NCBI GenBank assembly: GCA_900068845.1
Contig: CEFQ01000004.1
Coordinates: 287,837 to 351,836 of the forward strand
Direction: 5' to 3'
Length of the DNA: 64,000 bases
From: Enterobacter ludwigii
GTDB lineage: Bacteria > Pseudomonadota > Gammaproteobacteria > Enterobacterales > Enterobacteriaceae
Of this stretch, positions 43,742-53,584 are shown one piece after another. The position numbers were made by a program, and so were the translations under genes. The number at the start of each line of letters is the position of its first letter. Position 1 is the first letter of the stretch. Under the pieces are notes generated by a model. The model worked only from the letters and a program-made list of their open reading frames with translations, ran no database searches and was not told the DNA's origin.

Positions 43742-43791
43742 GGTCGCCATGAATGGCGACCTTACACGGAGGGTGGGCATTTATGCCCACC
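43742..43791 (+). repeat. paired GGT-NNN-CAT hairpins after speC
   Basis: GGTCGCCATGAATGGCGACC (43742-43761) and GGTGGGCATTTATGCCCACC (43772-43791) with the short link CTTACACGGA. Triplets CGC and GGG. Between convergent speC and mltC, only 10 bp apart. Confidence 0.85.
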
Positions 43792-43811
43792 GTTTCAATC
43801 ATCGCACTATC

Positions 43812-44891
43812 TTAGAATCGACGATAACTGCGCTGCGCCTGGCTCACTTTATACAGATAACGTCGCGACTCTGCCGAAGGATGGTTGGTCGTCAGCGTCT
43901 GATACACCTCCGCTGGCGACATACCGTTAATCGACGAGAAGGCGCGATCTTTATCGCTGGAGAACACGCGCAGCACGCTGCCCGCACCGCCGTTGTAGGC
44001 CGTAATCACCGCATAACGCCGTGAAACCGGATCCTGAATGCCACCCAAATAACTTCTCTGCAGCAGCGACAAATACGCGGTGCCCGCATCAATATTATTC
44101 TCGGGATCAAGCAGATAACTGCGGCTTGGTTTGCCGCCTTTACCCTTCATGCGGAACACATCGACACCGGCGGTATGCTGCACCACCTGCATCAATCCCA
44201 GCGCATCGGCATGGCTCACCGCATACGGGTTGAAGCTCGATTCAATCTGCATAATCGCCAGAATCAGTGACGCATCCACGCCATATTGCTCAGCGGCTTT
44301 ACGCACCATCGGCAGATATTTGTGTGCACGCTTGTCGAGGTGGTTCGGTACCATCGGAATGGTGACCGACCAGATGACGTGCAGGCCGGAAGTGCGTTTC
44401 TGCAGTTTGTTTTGAATCAGGTAATCCGCAAAGCTGCCGGCGCGACCCTGCCAGCGAATCGGCTGACCGGTATTATCCAGCACCTGGCCGTACAACAATG
44501 GCTCTTTACTGATTTGAATATCGTTAACATCGGAGTAGAGATCGACATTGCCAGGATCTTCGCCAATTAACAGCGTGGTGATGATTGCCTGACGCAGGCT
44601 GGCCATCGGATCGGTGCCGGAAATGGTCTCAATGGTGATGCTACCGCTGTCAAAGTTGATGTGGCTGCGGGTGTAATAGCCGTCGCTGTATTTGACGTAA
44701 TCTTTCGGTCCGGCGATCAGAACTTCATTGATTCCCCAAATGTTTTCAATATTGTGGGCAAACTGCCCCATCAAAATATCAAAACCGTTGGTGTCCTTAA
44801 CCCACTCTTCATGAAACGGCGATTTTTTTTGTCCGGAGCAGGAGACCAAAAGTGGTGCAATCACTAATAGCGCTATCAGTTTTTTATTCAT
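43812..44891 (-). CDS. mltC: membrane-bound lytic murein transglycosylase C
   Basis: 359 residues. Lipoprotein signal [18 protein letters not shown] with the lipid-bearing Cys18. The C-terminal SLT domain has [24 protein letters not shown] (catalytic Glu in QIESSFNP), [18 protein letters not shown] and [14 protein letters not shown]. It cuts glycan strands of peptidoglycan from the inner face of the outer membrane. Follows yggX in the conserved mutY-yggX-mltC order. Confidence 0.96.
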   Translation of the reverse strand: MNKKLIALLVIAPLLVSCSGQKKSPFHEEWVKDTNGFDILMGQFAHNIENIWGINEVLIAGPKDYVKYSDGYYTRSHINFDSGSITIETISGTDPMASLRQAIITTLLIGEDPGNVDLYSDVNDIQISKEPLLYGQVLDNTGQPIRWQGRAGSFADYLIQNKLQKRTSGLHVIWSVTIPMVPNHLDKRAHKYLPMVRKAAEQYGVDASLILAIMQIESSFNPYAVSHADALGLMQVVQHTAGVDVFRMKGKGGKPSRSYLLDPENNIDAGTAYLSLLQRSYLGGIQDPVSRRYAVITAYNGGAGSVLRVFSSDKDRAFSSINGMSPAEVYQTLTTNHPSAESRRYLYKVSQAQRSYRRF

Positions 44892-44946
44892 TTGTTAATG
44901 CGTGCCTGAATCGAAAAAGAGGGCCTCAATGGGAAGCCCTGAACGG

Positions 44947-45219
44947 TTATTTTTCTGGCGGGGTGTAACCTTCAATGTGCACATCTTTGCCTTCGAACAG
45001 GAAATTAATCATCTCCTTCTCCAGCACTTTGCGATCTTCCGGATTCATCATGCTCAATTTCTTTTCGTTGATCAGCATGGTTTGCTTGGACATCCACTGC
45101 TGCCAGGCTTCTTTAGAGATCTCATTAAAGATGCGCTTACCCAACTCGCCAGGATAGAGCTGAAAGTCCTGGCCTTCAGCGTCGCGTTGCAGATAAGTAC
45201 AAAAAATGGTGCGGCTCAT
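44947..45219 (-). CDS. yggX: Fe2+-trafficking / oxidative-damage protein YggX
   Basis: 90 residues: [58 protein letters not shown] is the full YggX pattern including the conserved Cys7. Start overlaps the mutY stop (TAATG). Protects Fe-S clusters under superoxide stress; cytosolic. Confidence 0.96.
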   Translation of the reverse strand: MSRTIFCTYLQRDAEGQDFQLYPGELGKRIFNEISKEAWQQWMSKQTMLINEKKLSMMNPEDRKVLEKEMINFLFEGKDVHIEGYTPPEK

Positions 45220-46304
45220 TACTCTTCCTCTTCGGTCACTCTTGAATGCAGTTTTAGCTGCTGGGGATGGCGCAATTCATGCAGTAAGCGCTCAACCGGC
45301 GCCGCCAAACCCACTGACGATGGTTGCGCTAAGTTATACCAGAGACCGCCCGCTTCATCCATCAGCGACCCAGCGGAAGGCCACGCTAGCCACATAGGCA
45401 CAATGTCTAAGTGGAAATGGCTAAAGGTGTGACGGAAGGCAGTGAGCTGCTGCGGTTTGGTATGAATGCCGCGCGCGGTTAGCCAGTCAGTTAGCGCTTG
45501 CTCACTTGTAAACTGTGGGAAGCAGAATAACCCGCCCCACAGGCCAACCGGCGGACGCTGCTCTAACCACACGTCATCGCCATCCTGCATCATCAACATC
45601 CAGCCGCTACGTTCCGGCAAGATCTGCTTCGGTTTTTTGCCTGGATACTCGGCCCAGCTGCTGTTGGCATAGGCGACGCAGCCGCTGCTAAGAGGGCAAA
45701 TTTCGCATTTAGGACGTGAGCGAGTACATACTAACGCGCCAAGGTCCATCATCGCCTGATTGAACTGGCTGACGCCCTTTGCGGGCGTGACCTCTTCGCT
45801 GATCTGCCACAGCCGTTTCTCCACGTCCTTTTTGCCCGGCCAACCGCCGACCGCGTAGCAGCGCGCCAACACGCGTTTTACGTTGCCGTCCAGAATCGGG
45901 AAATGCAGACCCAACGACAGCGATAACACCGCGCCCGCAGTGGAGCGACCAATGCCTGGCAGCGCCGCGACATCGTCAAAATTACGCGGGAACTCGCCGC
46001 CGTGCTTTTCCACCACCTGTTTCGCCGCTTTGTGCAGGTTGCGCGCACGCGCGTAATAGCCAAGGCCGGTCCACAGATGCAGCACTTCATCCAGCGGTGC
46101 AGCCGCCAGATCGGCCACCGTGGGGAAGCGCGCCATAAAACGTTCAAAATAGGGAATGACGGTAGCAACCTGGGTTTGCTGCAGCATCACTTCAGAGAGC
46201 CATACCTTGTACGGCGTTTTCTCCTGCTGCCACGGCAGGGTTTTGCGACCGAAGCGCTGATACCAATCCAGCACTTGTTGCGCGAACGTCGGCGCTTGCA
46301 TCAT
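45219..46304 (-). CDS. mutY: adenine DNA glycosylase
   Basis: 361 residues from the ATG at 46304 (or 46301); the frame is open further upstream but the E. coli start matches [25 protein letters not shown]. Helix-hairpin-helix [18 protein letters not shown], catalytic Asp in [13 protein letters not shown], 4Fe-4S cysteines in [17 protein letters not shown], and a C-terminal NUDIX-like domain ([12 protein letters not shown] to [17 protein letters not shown]). Removes A opposite 8-oxoguanine. First gene of mutY-yggX-mltC. Confidence 0.96.
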   Translation of the reverse strand: MMQAPTFAQQVLDWYQRFGRKTLPWQQEKTPYKVWLSEVMLQQTQVATVIPYFERFMARFPTVADLAAAPLDEVLHLWTGLGYYARARNLHKAAKQVVEKHGGEFPRNFDDVAALPGIGRSTAGAVLSLSLGLHFPILDGNVKRVLARCYAVGGWPGKKDVEKRLWQISEEVTPAKGVSQFNQAMMDLGALVCTRSRPKCEICPLSSGCVAYANSSWAEYPGKKPKQILPERSGWMLMMQDGDDVWLEQRPPVGLWGGLFCFPQFTSEQALTDWLTARGIHTKPQQLTAFRHTFSHFHLDIVPMWLAWPSAGSLMDEAGGLWYNLAQPSSVGLAAPVERLLHELRHPQQLKLHSRVTEEEE

Positions 46305-46458
46305 AAGAAGGAAATTTTCCGTGTTTACTCTACAATCAGGCAGGAATTCCAGCACAGAGACCTCTGGGTGTAAACCGGAACATTGCAAAGGCTTGCTTCT
46401 GCTTTCTAACTTTGCATAATGCCCGTTTCCCAGAACAGGCTAACCAGCAGGCTTCAAC

Positions 46459-47178
46459 ATGATTAATGACGTCATCACCCCAGAATTTGATGAGAACGGG
46501 CGGCCATTACGCCGTATCCGCAGTTTTGTGCGCCGTCAGGGGCGCTTAACGAAAGGACAGCAGCTCGCGCTTGATAATTTATGGCCGGAGATGGGCGTGG
46601 AGTTCCAGCAGGAGCCGCTGGATCTGGTGACGCTGTTTGGTCGCGAAGCGCCTGTGGTGCTGGAGATCGGTTTCGGTATGGGCGCCTCGCTGGTGACCAT
46701 GGCGCAGAATAATCCGCATCAAAACTTCCTCGGCCTGGAAGTGCATGCGCCGGGCGTGGGCGCTTGCCTGGCTTCTGCCAAAGAAGCGGGCGTTGAGAAC
46801 CTGCGCGTGATGTGTCACGACGCGGTGGAAGTGCTGCAGAAGATGATTCCGGATAACTCGCTGCGCATGGTGCAGCTGTTCTTCCCGGATCCGTGGCACA
46901 AAGCGCGCCATAACAAACGCCGCATCGTGCAGGTGCCGTTTGCTGAGCTGGTGATGCGCAAGTTGAAGCTGGGCGGCGTATTCCATATGGCGACCGATTG
47001 GGAAGCCTACGCTGAACACATGTTAGACGTGATGAGCAGCATCGACGGATATAAAAATCAGTCGGAGAGTAACAATTACGTGCCGCGTCCCGAAACGCGC
47101 CCGTTAACTAAGTTTGAGCAGCGCGGGCAGCGACTGGGCCATGGCGTATGGGATCTGATGTTTGAGAGGGTGAAATAA
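46459..47178 (+). CDS. trmB: tRNA (guanine-N7)-methyltransferase
   Basis: 239 residues. SAM-binding loop [35 protein letters not shown], and the motif [21 protein letters not shown] of TrmB; C-terminal [17 protein letters not shown]. Methylates G46 of tRNA. Divergent from mutY; overlaps yggL by one codon end (TAATG). Confidence 0.96.
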   Translation: MINDVITPEFDENGRPLRRIRSFVRRQGRLTKGQQLALDNLWPEMGVEFQQEPLDLVTLFGREAPVVLEIGFGMGASLVTMAQNNPHQNFLGLEVHAPGVGACLASAKEAGVENLRVMCHDAVEVLQKMIPDNSLRMVQLFFPDPWHKARHNKRRIVQVPFAELVMRKLKLGGVFHMATDWEAYAEHMLDVMSSIDGYKNQSESNNYVPRPETRPLTKFEQRGQRLGHGVWDLMFERVK

Positions 47179-47504
47179 TGGCCGTACAGCGTAGCCGTCG
47201 TTTGCGTAAAAAACTGCATATTGATGAGTTTCAGGAATTAGGTTTCTCCGTCGCCTGGCGTTTCGCCGAAGGCACTACTGAGCAGCAAATCGACGCCACC
47301 GTTGATCAGTTCATTAATGAAGTGATCGCGCCGAACGGTCTGGCGTATGACGGCAGCGGTTATCTGGTGTGGGAAGGTCTGGTGTGTCTGCAGGAAACCG
47401 GCAAATGCACCGATGAGCACCGCGAGCTGGTGCGCAAATGGCTGGAAGCCCACAATTTATCTGATATCCAGGTAACTGAACTCTTCGACGTTTGGTGGGA
47501 CTAA
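47178..47504 (+). CDS. yggL: YggL, DUF469 (50S-associated) protein
   Basis: 108 residues: RSRRLRKKLHIDEFQELGFSVAWRFAEGTTEQQIDATVDQFINEVIAPNGLAYDGSGYLVWEGLVC matches YggL over its length. Known to copurify with the large ribosomal subunit. Translationally coupled to trmB. Confidence 0.94.
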   Translation: MAVQRSRRLRKKLHIDEFQELGFSVAWRFAEGTTEQQIDATVDQFINEVIAPNGLAYDGSGYLVWEGLVCLQETGKCTDEHRELVRKWLEAHNLSDIQVTELFDVWWD

Positions 47505-47526
47505 GTTTTAGTGGTTGATGCGTGTT

Positions 47527-47589
47527 GGTGGCCATACATGGCCACCCTACAACGGATTTCGTAGGGTCGCCATTTATGGCGACCTTTTT
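47527..47589 (+). terminator. paired GGT-NNN-CAT hairpins after yggL
   Basis: GGTGGCCATACATGGCCACC (47527-47546) with tail CTACAA; GGTCGCCATTTATGGCGACC (47565-47584) preceded by CGTAG and followed by TTTTT. The second hairpin resembles an intrinsic terminator but the yggN start is only 18 bp later. Confidence 0.8.
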
Positions 47590-47606
47590 ATTGCTCAGGA
47601 GATTTC

Positions 47607-48323
47607 ATGGTTCTTAAGGCACTTATCGCCGCGCTGCTGCTGGCGGCAACTCAGGCTCAGGCTGCATACGAGTGCAGCGTCAAGCCACAGGATGATGTGA
47701 TCGTTAAACCGCAGAGCGTGCAGGTGGTGGGAACCAACGGCAACCTCGAAATCACTCCGCAGGGCGACGTACAATTTAATGGCCAGAAGGTCAACGTGGA
47801 TAACGCTGAGCGCCAGAAAGCCATTGATTATCAAACGGCGCTGCGCCGCGATTTGCCGTGGATCGATAGCGGCGCAACTTCGCGTCTGGAGCGCAGCCGT
47901 GCGGCGCTGGATAAAGTGATTGTCGAAAAGCTCGGTGCGAACAGCAACGTGCGTAATCGCCTCACCAAGCTGGATGGTCAACTTAAAGAGCAGATGAACC
48001 GCATCATCGAACATCGTTCGGATGGCTTAACCTTCCATCATCAAGCCATCGATCAGGTGCGTGCTGAAGGCGAGAAGCTGGTGCAGAGCACGCTGGGCGG
48101 CATCATGCAGGATAGCCTCAACGAAATGGGCAGCAGCCAGGCGGCGAACGGCAGCAACCCGCTACAGGCGATCATGGGCAACCTTGGCGGCTTACAGCAA
48201 TCGGTGCAGGCGGAATGGAATAAACAGGAACAGGATTTCCAGAACTTTGGCCACGAAGTGTGTAATCGCGTCACCGTGCTGGAAGAGCAGCGTAAAGCTT
48301 TGATGCAGGGCGTTAAAGGCTAA
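47607..48323 (+). CDS. yggN: DUF2884 exported protein YggN
   Basis: 238 residues. Signal peptide MVLKALIAALLLAATQAQA; mature AYECSVKPQDDVIVKPQSVQVVGTNGNLEITPQGDVQFNG then a helical, Q/E-rich C-terminal half ending FGHEVCNRVTVLEEQRKAL, with two cysteines. Periplasmic; function unknown. The ribosome binding site is CAGGAG before the ATG. Confidence 0.92.
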   Translation: MVLKALIAALLLAATQAQAAYECSVKPQDDVIVKPQSVQVVGTNGNLEITPQGDVQFNGQKVNVDNAERQKAIDYQTALRRDLPWIDSGATSRLERSRAALDKVIVEKLGANSNVRNRLTKLDGQLKEQMNRIIEHRSDGLTFHHQAIDQVRAEGEKLVQSTLGGIMQDSLNEMGSSQAANGSNPLQAIMGNLGGLQQSVQAEWNKQEQDFQNFGHEVCNRVTVLEEQRKALMQGVKG

Positions 48324-48329
48324 CAAAGC

Positions 48330-48360
48330 AGAAGGCCGGTTTCCCGGCCTTCTATTTATT
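48330..48360. terminator. bidirectional terminator between yggN and hemW
   Basis: AGAAGGCCGG (48330-48339), loop TTTC, CCGGCCTTCT (48344-48353), then ATTTATT; a short A/T stretch is on the other side. The hemW stop codon lies inside the downstream flank. Confidence 0.8.
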
Positions 48361-49498
48361 CATCTTCGCTTAAGAACAGCTCCAGCAGCGAGTTCAGGAA
48401 CAGCTTCCCTTTCTCAGTAATCTGCCAATGTTCGGCAGTTTCGACCACGTATCCAGCCGTTATCGCGGTGTCAATTTGCGGGCGAATCACTTGCTCATCT
48501 AAGCCGGTATAGCGACGGAAATCGGCACGCGGTGCGGCTTCCAGCAGACGAAAACGGTTCATAAAGAACTCGAACGGTTTATCGTTCTCGGCTACGTCGT
48601 GCTGCTTATCGAGGTAATTACCCTTCATAAAGCCGCGCGGATGGCGCGTTTTCACTGTACGCACGATGCGACCATCCGGCTGCGTCAGCTTGCCGTGTGC
48701 GCCGCAACCAATGCCAAGATAATCACCGAAGCGCCAATAGTTGAGATTGTGTTCGCAGCGATAACCCGGTTTAGCATACGCCGAGGTTTCATACTGCTGA
48801 TAGCCTGCGGCGCTCAGCAGTTGATGACCTTGCTCAAAGATATCCCACAGCGCATCGTCATCCGGCAGCGTCGGCGGGCGCGAACCAAACAAGGTATTCG
48901 GCTCAATCGTCAGCTGATACCACGACAGATGCGGCGGATTGAGCGCAATTGCCTGGCGCAAATCATCCAGCGCTTCTTCCAGCGACTGATCCGGCAAACC
49001 GTGCATCAGATCGAGGTTAAAACTGCGCAGGCCTAAACCTTCCGCCAGCTGCGCTGCACGTACCGCTTCTTGCGGCCCGTGAATGCGGCCAAGACGTTCA
49101 AGTTTTTGCGGGCTAAAGCTCTGCACGCCAATCGAAATACGGTTAATCCCGGCTTTCTGGTAGCCACTAAAGCGTTCGGCTTCAACGGTGCCCGGATTGG
49201 CTTCCATGGTGATTTCTGCATCGGCAGCCAGCGGCAATCGCGCACGCACGCCATCCATCAACATCTGCATCGCATTACTGCTCAGCAGGCTTGGCGTACC
49301 GCCGCCGATAAAGATAGTGCGCACTTCGCGCCCACCTGTCAGCGGTAAATCCTGTTCGAGATCGTTGAGCAGGTGCTGCACATACTCAATGTGCGGCACC
49401 TCGCCTTTTAACGCGTGAGAGTTGAAATCACAGTACGGACATTTCTGCACACACCATGGAATGTGGATGTACAGGCTTAACGGAGGTAACTCAGGCAT
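48356..49498 (-). CDS. hemW: radical-SAM haem chaperone HemW
   Basis: 380 residues. [21 protein letters not shown] contains the C-x3-C-x2-C 4Fe-4S motif plus the nearby F, as in HemW/HemN-like proteins; [38 protein letters not shown] and [12 protein letters not shown] follow. HemW loads haem into respiratory proteins and is not a coproporphyrinogen oxidase. Overlaps rdgB by 8 bp. Confidence 0.94.
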   Translation of the reverse strand: MPELPPLSLYIHIPWCVQKCPYCDFNSHALKGEVPHIEYVQHLLNDLEQDLPLTGGREVRTIFIGGGTPSLLSSNAMQMLMDGVRARLPLAADAEITMEANPGTVEAERFSGYQKAGINRISIGVQSFSPQKLERLGRIHGPQEAVRAAQLAEGLGLRSFNLDLMHGLPDQSLEEALDDLRQAIALNPPHLSWYQLTIEPNTLFGSRPPTLPDDDALWDIFEQGHQLLSAAGYQQYETSAYAKPGYRCEHNLNYWRFGDYLGIGCGAHGKLTQPDGRIVRTVKTRHPRGFMKGNYLDKQHDVAENDKPFEFFMNRFRLLEAAPRADFRRYTGLDEQVIRPQIDTAITAGYVVETAEHWQITEKGKLFLNSLLELFLSEDE

Positions 49499-50084
49499 TG
49501 CGCATCGCTTCCAGCAGCAGCGTCAATGCTTTACCACGGTGAGAGACGGCGCGCTTTTCGTCTTTACTCAGCTCTGCCGCCGTTTTACCTAATTCAGGTA
49601 GATAGAAGATGGGATCGTAACCAAAGCCGCCTGCGCCCGCTGCCGCACGGGTGATTTCTCCGGCCCAGCTACCGTGGAACACCAGCGGCGTGGGATCGGC
49701 GGCGTGACGCAGGTAAACCAGCACGCAGTGGAACTGCGCCTGACGTTCGCCATCCGGCACGTTTTCCAGCGCCACCAGCAGCTTATCCAGATTTTGCCGA
49801 TCGCTGGCGTCAACGCCTGCATAGCGCGCGGAGTAAATGCCCGGCGCGCCGCCCAGCGCGTCTACCGCCAGGCCGGAATCGTCGGCAATCGCCGGTAAAC
49901 CGGTAATCTCCGCCGCATGACGCGCTTTCAGGATGGCGTTTTCGATGAAGGTCAGGCCGGTTTCTTCCGCCGACTCAACGCCGAGGTCGGTTTGCGCCAC
50001 GATATCCAGTCCGAAGGCCGCTAACAGATCGGCCAGTTCACGAACTTTGCCCGGATTACCGGTCGCGAGAACAACTTTTTGCAT
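49491..50084 (-). CDS. rdgB: dITP/XTP pyrophosphatase
   Basis: 197 residues: [80 protein letters not shown] and SHRGKAL are all RdgB/HAM1 motifs. Removes non-canonical purine nucleotides. In E. coli yggU lies between yggT and rdgB; here only 20 bp separate them and yggU is missing. Confidence 0.96.
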   Translation of the reverse strand: MQKVVLATGNPGKVRELADLLAAFGLDIVAQTDLGVESAEETGLTFIENAILKARHAAEITGLPAIADDSGLAVDALGGAPGIYSARYAGVDASDRQNLDKLLVALENVPDGERQAQFHCVLVYLRHAADPTPLVFHGSWAGEITRAAAGAGGFGYDPIFYLPELGKTAAELSKDEKRAVSHRGKALTLLLEAMRNA

Positions 50085-50104
50085 AACAGTTCCAGATTAA
50101 CGAA

Positions 50105-50671
50105 TTACAGCAAATACCAGAGACCTGGGAACAGGTCCATGCCGAGGAAATTCAGTGCGTACAGCACCAGAATCACAATCATGGCAGAGAAATCGATACC
50201 GCCCATCGCAGGCAGAATACGACGAATTGGCGACATCAGCGGTTCAGTCAACTGCAGCAAAACCTGATCCACCGGACCGCGGCCCTGGCTGATCCAGCTC
50301 ATCAGCGAGCGAATGATGATCACCCAGAACACCAGATAACCGGCGGATTTCACTAGCGACAGCAAGCCAACCAAGAGGTTGGTGGGATCAACCGAGAACA
50401 CGCCGACCTGAATCAGCAACAGGATCGGATATTTCAGCGTGGTCAGCACAAAGGCCAGCAGCAGCGACGCGGTATCAATCGGGCCAATCGCAGGAATCAC
50501 GCGGCGCAGCGGCTTGATAATCGGTTGAGTGATCTTCACGACAAACTGCGCCAGCGGGTTGTAGAAGTCACAGCGCGACCACTGCATCCAGATGCGCAGC
50601 AGCAGCACCATCACGTACAAATCGATCAGCGTTTTGACTAAAAACGTCAGTGTTAACATGAGGTTCCTCAA
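50105..50671 (-). CDS. yggT: YggT family membrane protein
   Basis: 188 residues, two repeats of the YggT domain, each with membrane helices and PFRRVIPAIGPIDTASLL / PIRRILPAMGGIDFSAMI patterns (first reads PLRRVIPAIGPIDT). Inner membrane; linked to osmotic and division functions in the literature. Between yggS and rdgB. Confidence 0.94.
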   Translation of the reverse strand: MRNLMLTLTFLVKTLIDLYVMVLLLRIWMQWSRCDFYNPLAQFVVKITQPIIKPLRRVIPAIGPIDTASLLLAFVLTTLKYPILLLIQVGVFSVDPTNLLVGLLSLVKSAGYLVFWVIIIRSLMSWISQGRGPVDQVLLQLTEPLMSPIRRILPAMGGIDFSAMIVILVLYALNFLGMDLFPGLWYLL

Positions 50672-51379
50672 TTATTGTTGTGAAGGTCGCGCATAATCCC
50701 GCGCGCCAAAAACGGCGGTGCCAATACGCACCATGGTGCTGCCCGCGGCGATTGCCGCGTCCATATCGTCGCTCATTCCCAGAGAAAGCGTATCGACGTC
50801 AGGATAGTCCTGCTTTAAGGCCTGAAACGCGGCAGCCATCTGCTGACACACCGCCAGTTGCCGCGCGTATTCCGACTCGGGCGCCGGAATGGCCATCAGC
50901 CCACGCAGACGTAGCTGCGGCAACGCCGCTATCTGCTGAGCCAGCTCCGGCAACGCCTCCAGCATGATGCCAGATTTGCTGTTTTCGTCACTGATATTTA
51001 CCTGAATTAACACGTTGAGCGGCGGCAATGACGCTGGGCGCTGATCGTTCAGGCGCTGCGCAATGCGCTGCCGGTCAACGGTGTGGCACCAGGCGAAGTT
51101 TTCCGCCACCAGGCGGCTTTTATTGGATTGCAGCGGGCCGATAAAGTGCCATTGCAAATCAGGATGTGCGGCCAGTTCCGCCACTTTTTCAACCCCTTCC
51201 TGTACGTAATTTTCACCGAACGCCTGTTGTCCAGCGGCAATGGCTTCTGCGACCGCGCTCGCAGGTTTGGTTTTGCTCACTGCAAGCAGGGTAATTTCTT
51301 CTGGCGCGCGGCCGCAACGTGCGGCGGCAGCGGCGATACGCTCACGCACTTGCTGTAAGTTGTGCTCAATGGAAGTCAT
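50672..51379 (-). CDS. yggS: PLP homeostasis protein YggS
   Basis: 235 residues, alanine-racemase-like TIM barrel: LLAVSKTKPASAVAEAIAAGQQAFGENYVQEGVEK holds the PLP lysine in VSKTKP; WHFIGPLQSNKSR, NISDENSKSG, LRGLMAIP, LSLGMSDDMDAAIAAGSTMVRIGTAVFG. Binds PLP and keeps B6 balance. Divergent from yggR. Confidence 0.95.
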   Translation of the reverse strand: MTSIEHNLQQVRERIAAAAARCGRAPEEITLLAVSKTKPASAVAEAIAAGQQAFGENYVQEGVEKVAELAAHPDLQWHFIGPLQSNKSRLVAENFAWCHTVDRQRIAQRLNDQRPASLPPLNVLIQVNISDENSKSGIMLEALPELAQQIAALPQLRLRGLMAIPAPESEYARQLAVCQQMAAAFQALKQDYPDVDTLSLGMSDDMDAAIAAGSTMVRIGTAVFGARDYARPSQQ

Positions 51380-51395
51380 AGTCAGGAGAAGTTAA

Positions 51396-52388
51396 ATGGA
51401 GTTGGATGAAATTGTGGCCCTTAGTGTAAAGCATAACGCCGCCGATCTGCACCTTTGCAGCGGACATTTACCGCACTGGCGTCGGCAAGGCGTGCTGGAG
51501 CCGATTCCACAGCAAAGCGCGCTGGATGGCGGCTGGCTCGAAGGCTTTATGCAGCAGTGGCTCACAGCGCCGCAGCAGGCCGAGCTGGAGGAGAATGGAC
51601 ACGTTGATTTTGCCATCACGCTTGCCAGCGGCGAACGACTGCGCGCCAACCTGTTTATGCAGCGACATGGGTTATCGCTGGCGCTGCGGCTGATTGCCAG
51701 CAGGACACCCGATCTCATTAGCCTGCATTTGCCCGAAGTGATGAGCCAACTTTTACAGCTGGAAGAGGGGCTGATTTTAATTACTGGCGCCACCGGCAGC
51801 GGCAAATCCACCACGCTGGCGGCCATGGTGGATTGCCTGAATCGCCAGCAGGCGCGGCATATTCTGACGCTTGAAGATCCGATTGAGTTTGTGCATCGCA
51901 GCCAACGCTCGTTGATTCAACAGCGCGAAGTCGGTGCGCACTGCGTCTCGTTTCAGCACGGGCTGAAAGCTGCGCTGCGGGAAGATCCTGATGTGATTCT
52001 GCTTGGTGAACTGCGCGACAGTGAAACTATTCGCCTGGCGCTCACTGCAGCGGAAACCGGTCATCTGGTGCTGGCTACGCTCCATACGCGTGGCGCAACG
52101 CAGGCGGTTGATCGGCTGGTGGATGTGTTTCCCGCCGAGGAGAAAAACCTGGTGCGCACCCAATTAGCGAGCAGCCTGAAAGCGGTGTTGGCGCAACGTT
52201 TAGTTCCGGCAAAAGCGGGCGGGCGCATTGGCTTGTTTGAAGTGCTGGTGGCGACACCCGCGGTGGCGAACCTGATCCGCGAGGGCAAAATGCATCAGTT
52301 GCCAGGCGTATTGCAAACCGGCGCGCAGGCTGGCATGCAAACGTTCGCCCAGAGCGAGCAGGGACGTCAGATGGCGGGATTGATTTGA
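51396..52388 (+). CDS. yggR: PilT-like twitching/retraction ATPase
   Basis: 330 residues. Walker A GATGSGKSTTL, Asp box TLEDPIEFVH, Walker B DVILLGELRDSETIRLAL and His box HLVLATLHTRGATQAVDRLVD, as in PilT. The N-terminal part is DLHLCSGHLPHWRRQGVLEPI. Expected to form a hexameric cytosolic ATPase. No type IV pilus genes are beside it, as in E. coli. Confidence 0.94.
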   Translation: MELDEIVALSVKHNAADLHLCSGHLPHWRRQGVLEPIPQQSALDGGWLEGFMQQWLTAPQQAELEENGHVDFAITLASGERLRANLFMQRHGLSLALRLIASRTPDLISLHLPEVMSQLLQLEEGLILITGATGSGKSTTLAAMVDCLNRQQARHILTLEDPIEFVHRSQRSLIQQREVGAHCVSFQHGLKAALREDPDVILLGELRDSETIRLALTAAETGHLVLATLHTRGATQAVDRLVDVFPAEEKNLVRTQLASSLKAVLAQRLVPAKAGGRIGLFEVLVATPAVANLIREGKMHQLPGVLQTGAQAGMQTFAQSEQGRQMAGLI

Positions 52389-52406
52389 TGGGATTGAGTA
52401 CAAATC

Positions 52407-52484
52407 GTAGCGGCGCAATGTATTGCGCAATGCATGGAGGGGCATGGTGCCGCCATTTATACGCGCGATAAATCGCGCCGCTAC
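52407..52484. repeat. three-way-junction palindrome with 38-bp insert at the junction
   Basis: GTAGCGGC, hairpin GCAATGTATTGC, 38 bp (52427-52464), hairpin GCGATAAATCGC, GCCGCTAC. Between the convergent yggR and ruvX genes. The insert sits at the same point as in the 40331 copy. Confidence 0.88.
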
Positions 52485-52522
52485 GGTATGTGACAGATCT
52501 GGATGAGATAACGGGTAAGGGC

Positions 52523-52939
52523 TTAGTGCGTCTCAAACCAATCTTCGAGGATAATTACCGCCGATTGTGAATCGACCTGACCTTTCTGCAACGCACGAAA
52601 GCCGCCGCGTTCAAACAGGTCGGCACGCGCTTCTACGGTGCTCAGGCGCTCATCCTGCAACTCAACGCGCACGCCAAAACGGCCATGCAGGCGATTGGCA
52701 AACTTACGCGCGCGTGCAGTCAGCTCCTGTTCGGTGCCATCCATATTCAGCGGCAAACCTACCACCACATAATCGGGCTGCCACTCTTTCAGTAGCTTTT
52801 CGATCAGATTCCAGTTTGGCGTGCCATCCTGCGCTTTTAGCGCCGTTAACGCGCGGGCGGTGCCCGTCAGTTGCTGACCAATGGCGACGCCGATGCTTTT
52901 GGTGCCGAAATCGAAGCCCAGTAAGGTTTCATTGGCCAT
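52523..52939 (-). CDS. ruvX: Holliday-junction resolvase-like / 16S rRNA processing protein
   Basis: 138 residues from the ATG at 52939 ([22 protein letters not shown]); TGATG overlap with the yqgE stop. RNase H fold: [11 protein letters not shown] (catalytic Asp), [48 protein letters not shown]. YqgF is essential for 16S rRNA 5'-end maturation in E. coli. Confidence 0.95.
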   Translation of the reverse strand: MANETLLGFDFGTKSIGVAIGQQLTGTARALTALKAQDGTPNWNLIEKLLKEWQPDYVVVGLPLNMDGTEQELTARARKFANRLHGRFGVRVELQDERLSTVEARADLFERGGFRALQKGQVDSQSAVIILEDWFETH

Positions 52940-53502
52940 CAAGCATGTCCTGCATCGGTGGCGATATTATGAATATCGACACCCAAACCGCGTGCTGCCT
53001 CGCGCCAGCGCTCTGCAATTGGCGTCTGGAACAGAATATTGGTATTAGCGGGCGAGGTGAGCCAGGCATTCTCCAGCAGCTCATCTTCAAGCTGTCCTTT
53101 CTCCCAGGCGCAATAACCCAGCGCGACCAGCACGTTGTCTGGTTGAGAGGCGGTACCGATCGCTTCCAGCACATCGCGCGAGGTGGTGATCACCGTGGTG
53201 TCTGAAATACGAATGCTTGAGGAGTAGATATGCTGCGCCGAGTGCAGGATGAAACCACGATCTTCCGCCAGCGGACCGCCGGCAAACACCGGCTTGTCCA
53301 GTTTGATGGCAGGATCGCGTTCGGATGCGCTAATTTTAAGCTTTTTAAGAATGCCTTCGACCGTCAGGTTTTCCATTGGCTTATTTACAATCAAACCCAT
53401 AGCGCCATCTTCATTGTGCTCGCAGATATACACTACGGAGCGTTTGAATAGCGGGTCCTGCAGCGATGGCATCGCAATTAAAAAATGATGCTGTAAATTC
53501 AT
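52939..53502 (-). CDS. yqgE: YqgE/AlgH family protein
   Basis: 187 residues from the ATG at 53502 ([42 protein letters not shown]), matching E. coli Yqg[19 protein letters not shown] and [26 protein letters not shown] follow. Function not settled; linked with ruvX in most gamma-proteobacteria. Confidence 0.95.
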   Translation of the reverse strand: MNLQHHFLIAMPSLQDPLFKRSVVYICEHNEDGAMGLIVNKPMENLTVEGILKKLKISASERDPAIKLDKPVFAGGPLAEDRGFILHSAQHIYSSSIRISDTTVITTSRDVLEAIGTASQPDNVLVALGYCAWEKGQLEDELLENAWLTSPANTNILFQTPIAERWREAARGLGVDIHNIATDAGHA

Positions 53503-53513
53503 TATCACTCGTA

Positions 53514-53551
53514 TACCAAAAATAACCGGCGCTGCCGCGGCAGCGCCGGTT
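53514..53551 (-). terminator. strong hairpin terminator between gshB and yqgE
   Basis: ACCGGCGCTGCC (53525-53536) and its exact complement GGCAGCGCCGGT (53539-53550) with two bases between. On the minus strand it is followed by TATTTTTGG, so it ends gshB transcription. Confidence 0.8.
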
Positions 53552-53584
53552 TTGGGTGTTCACGGAGTGGAAACTCCGACGGCA

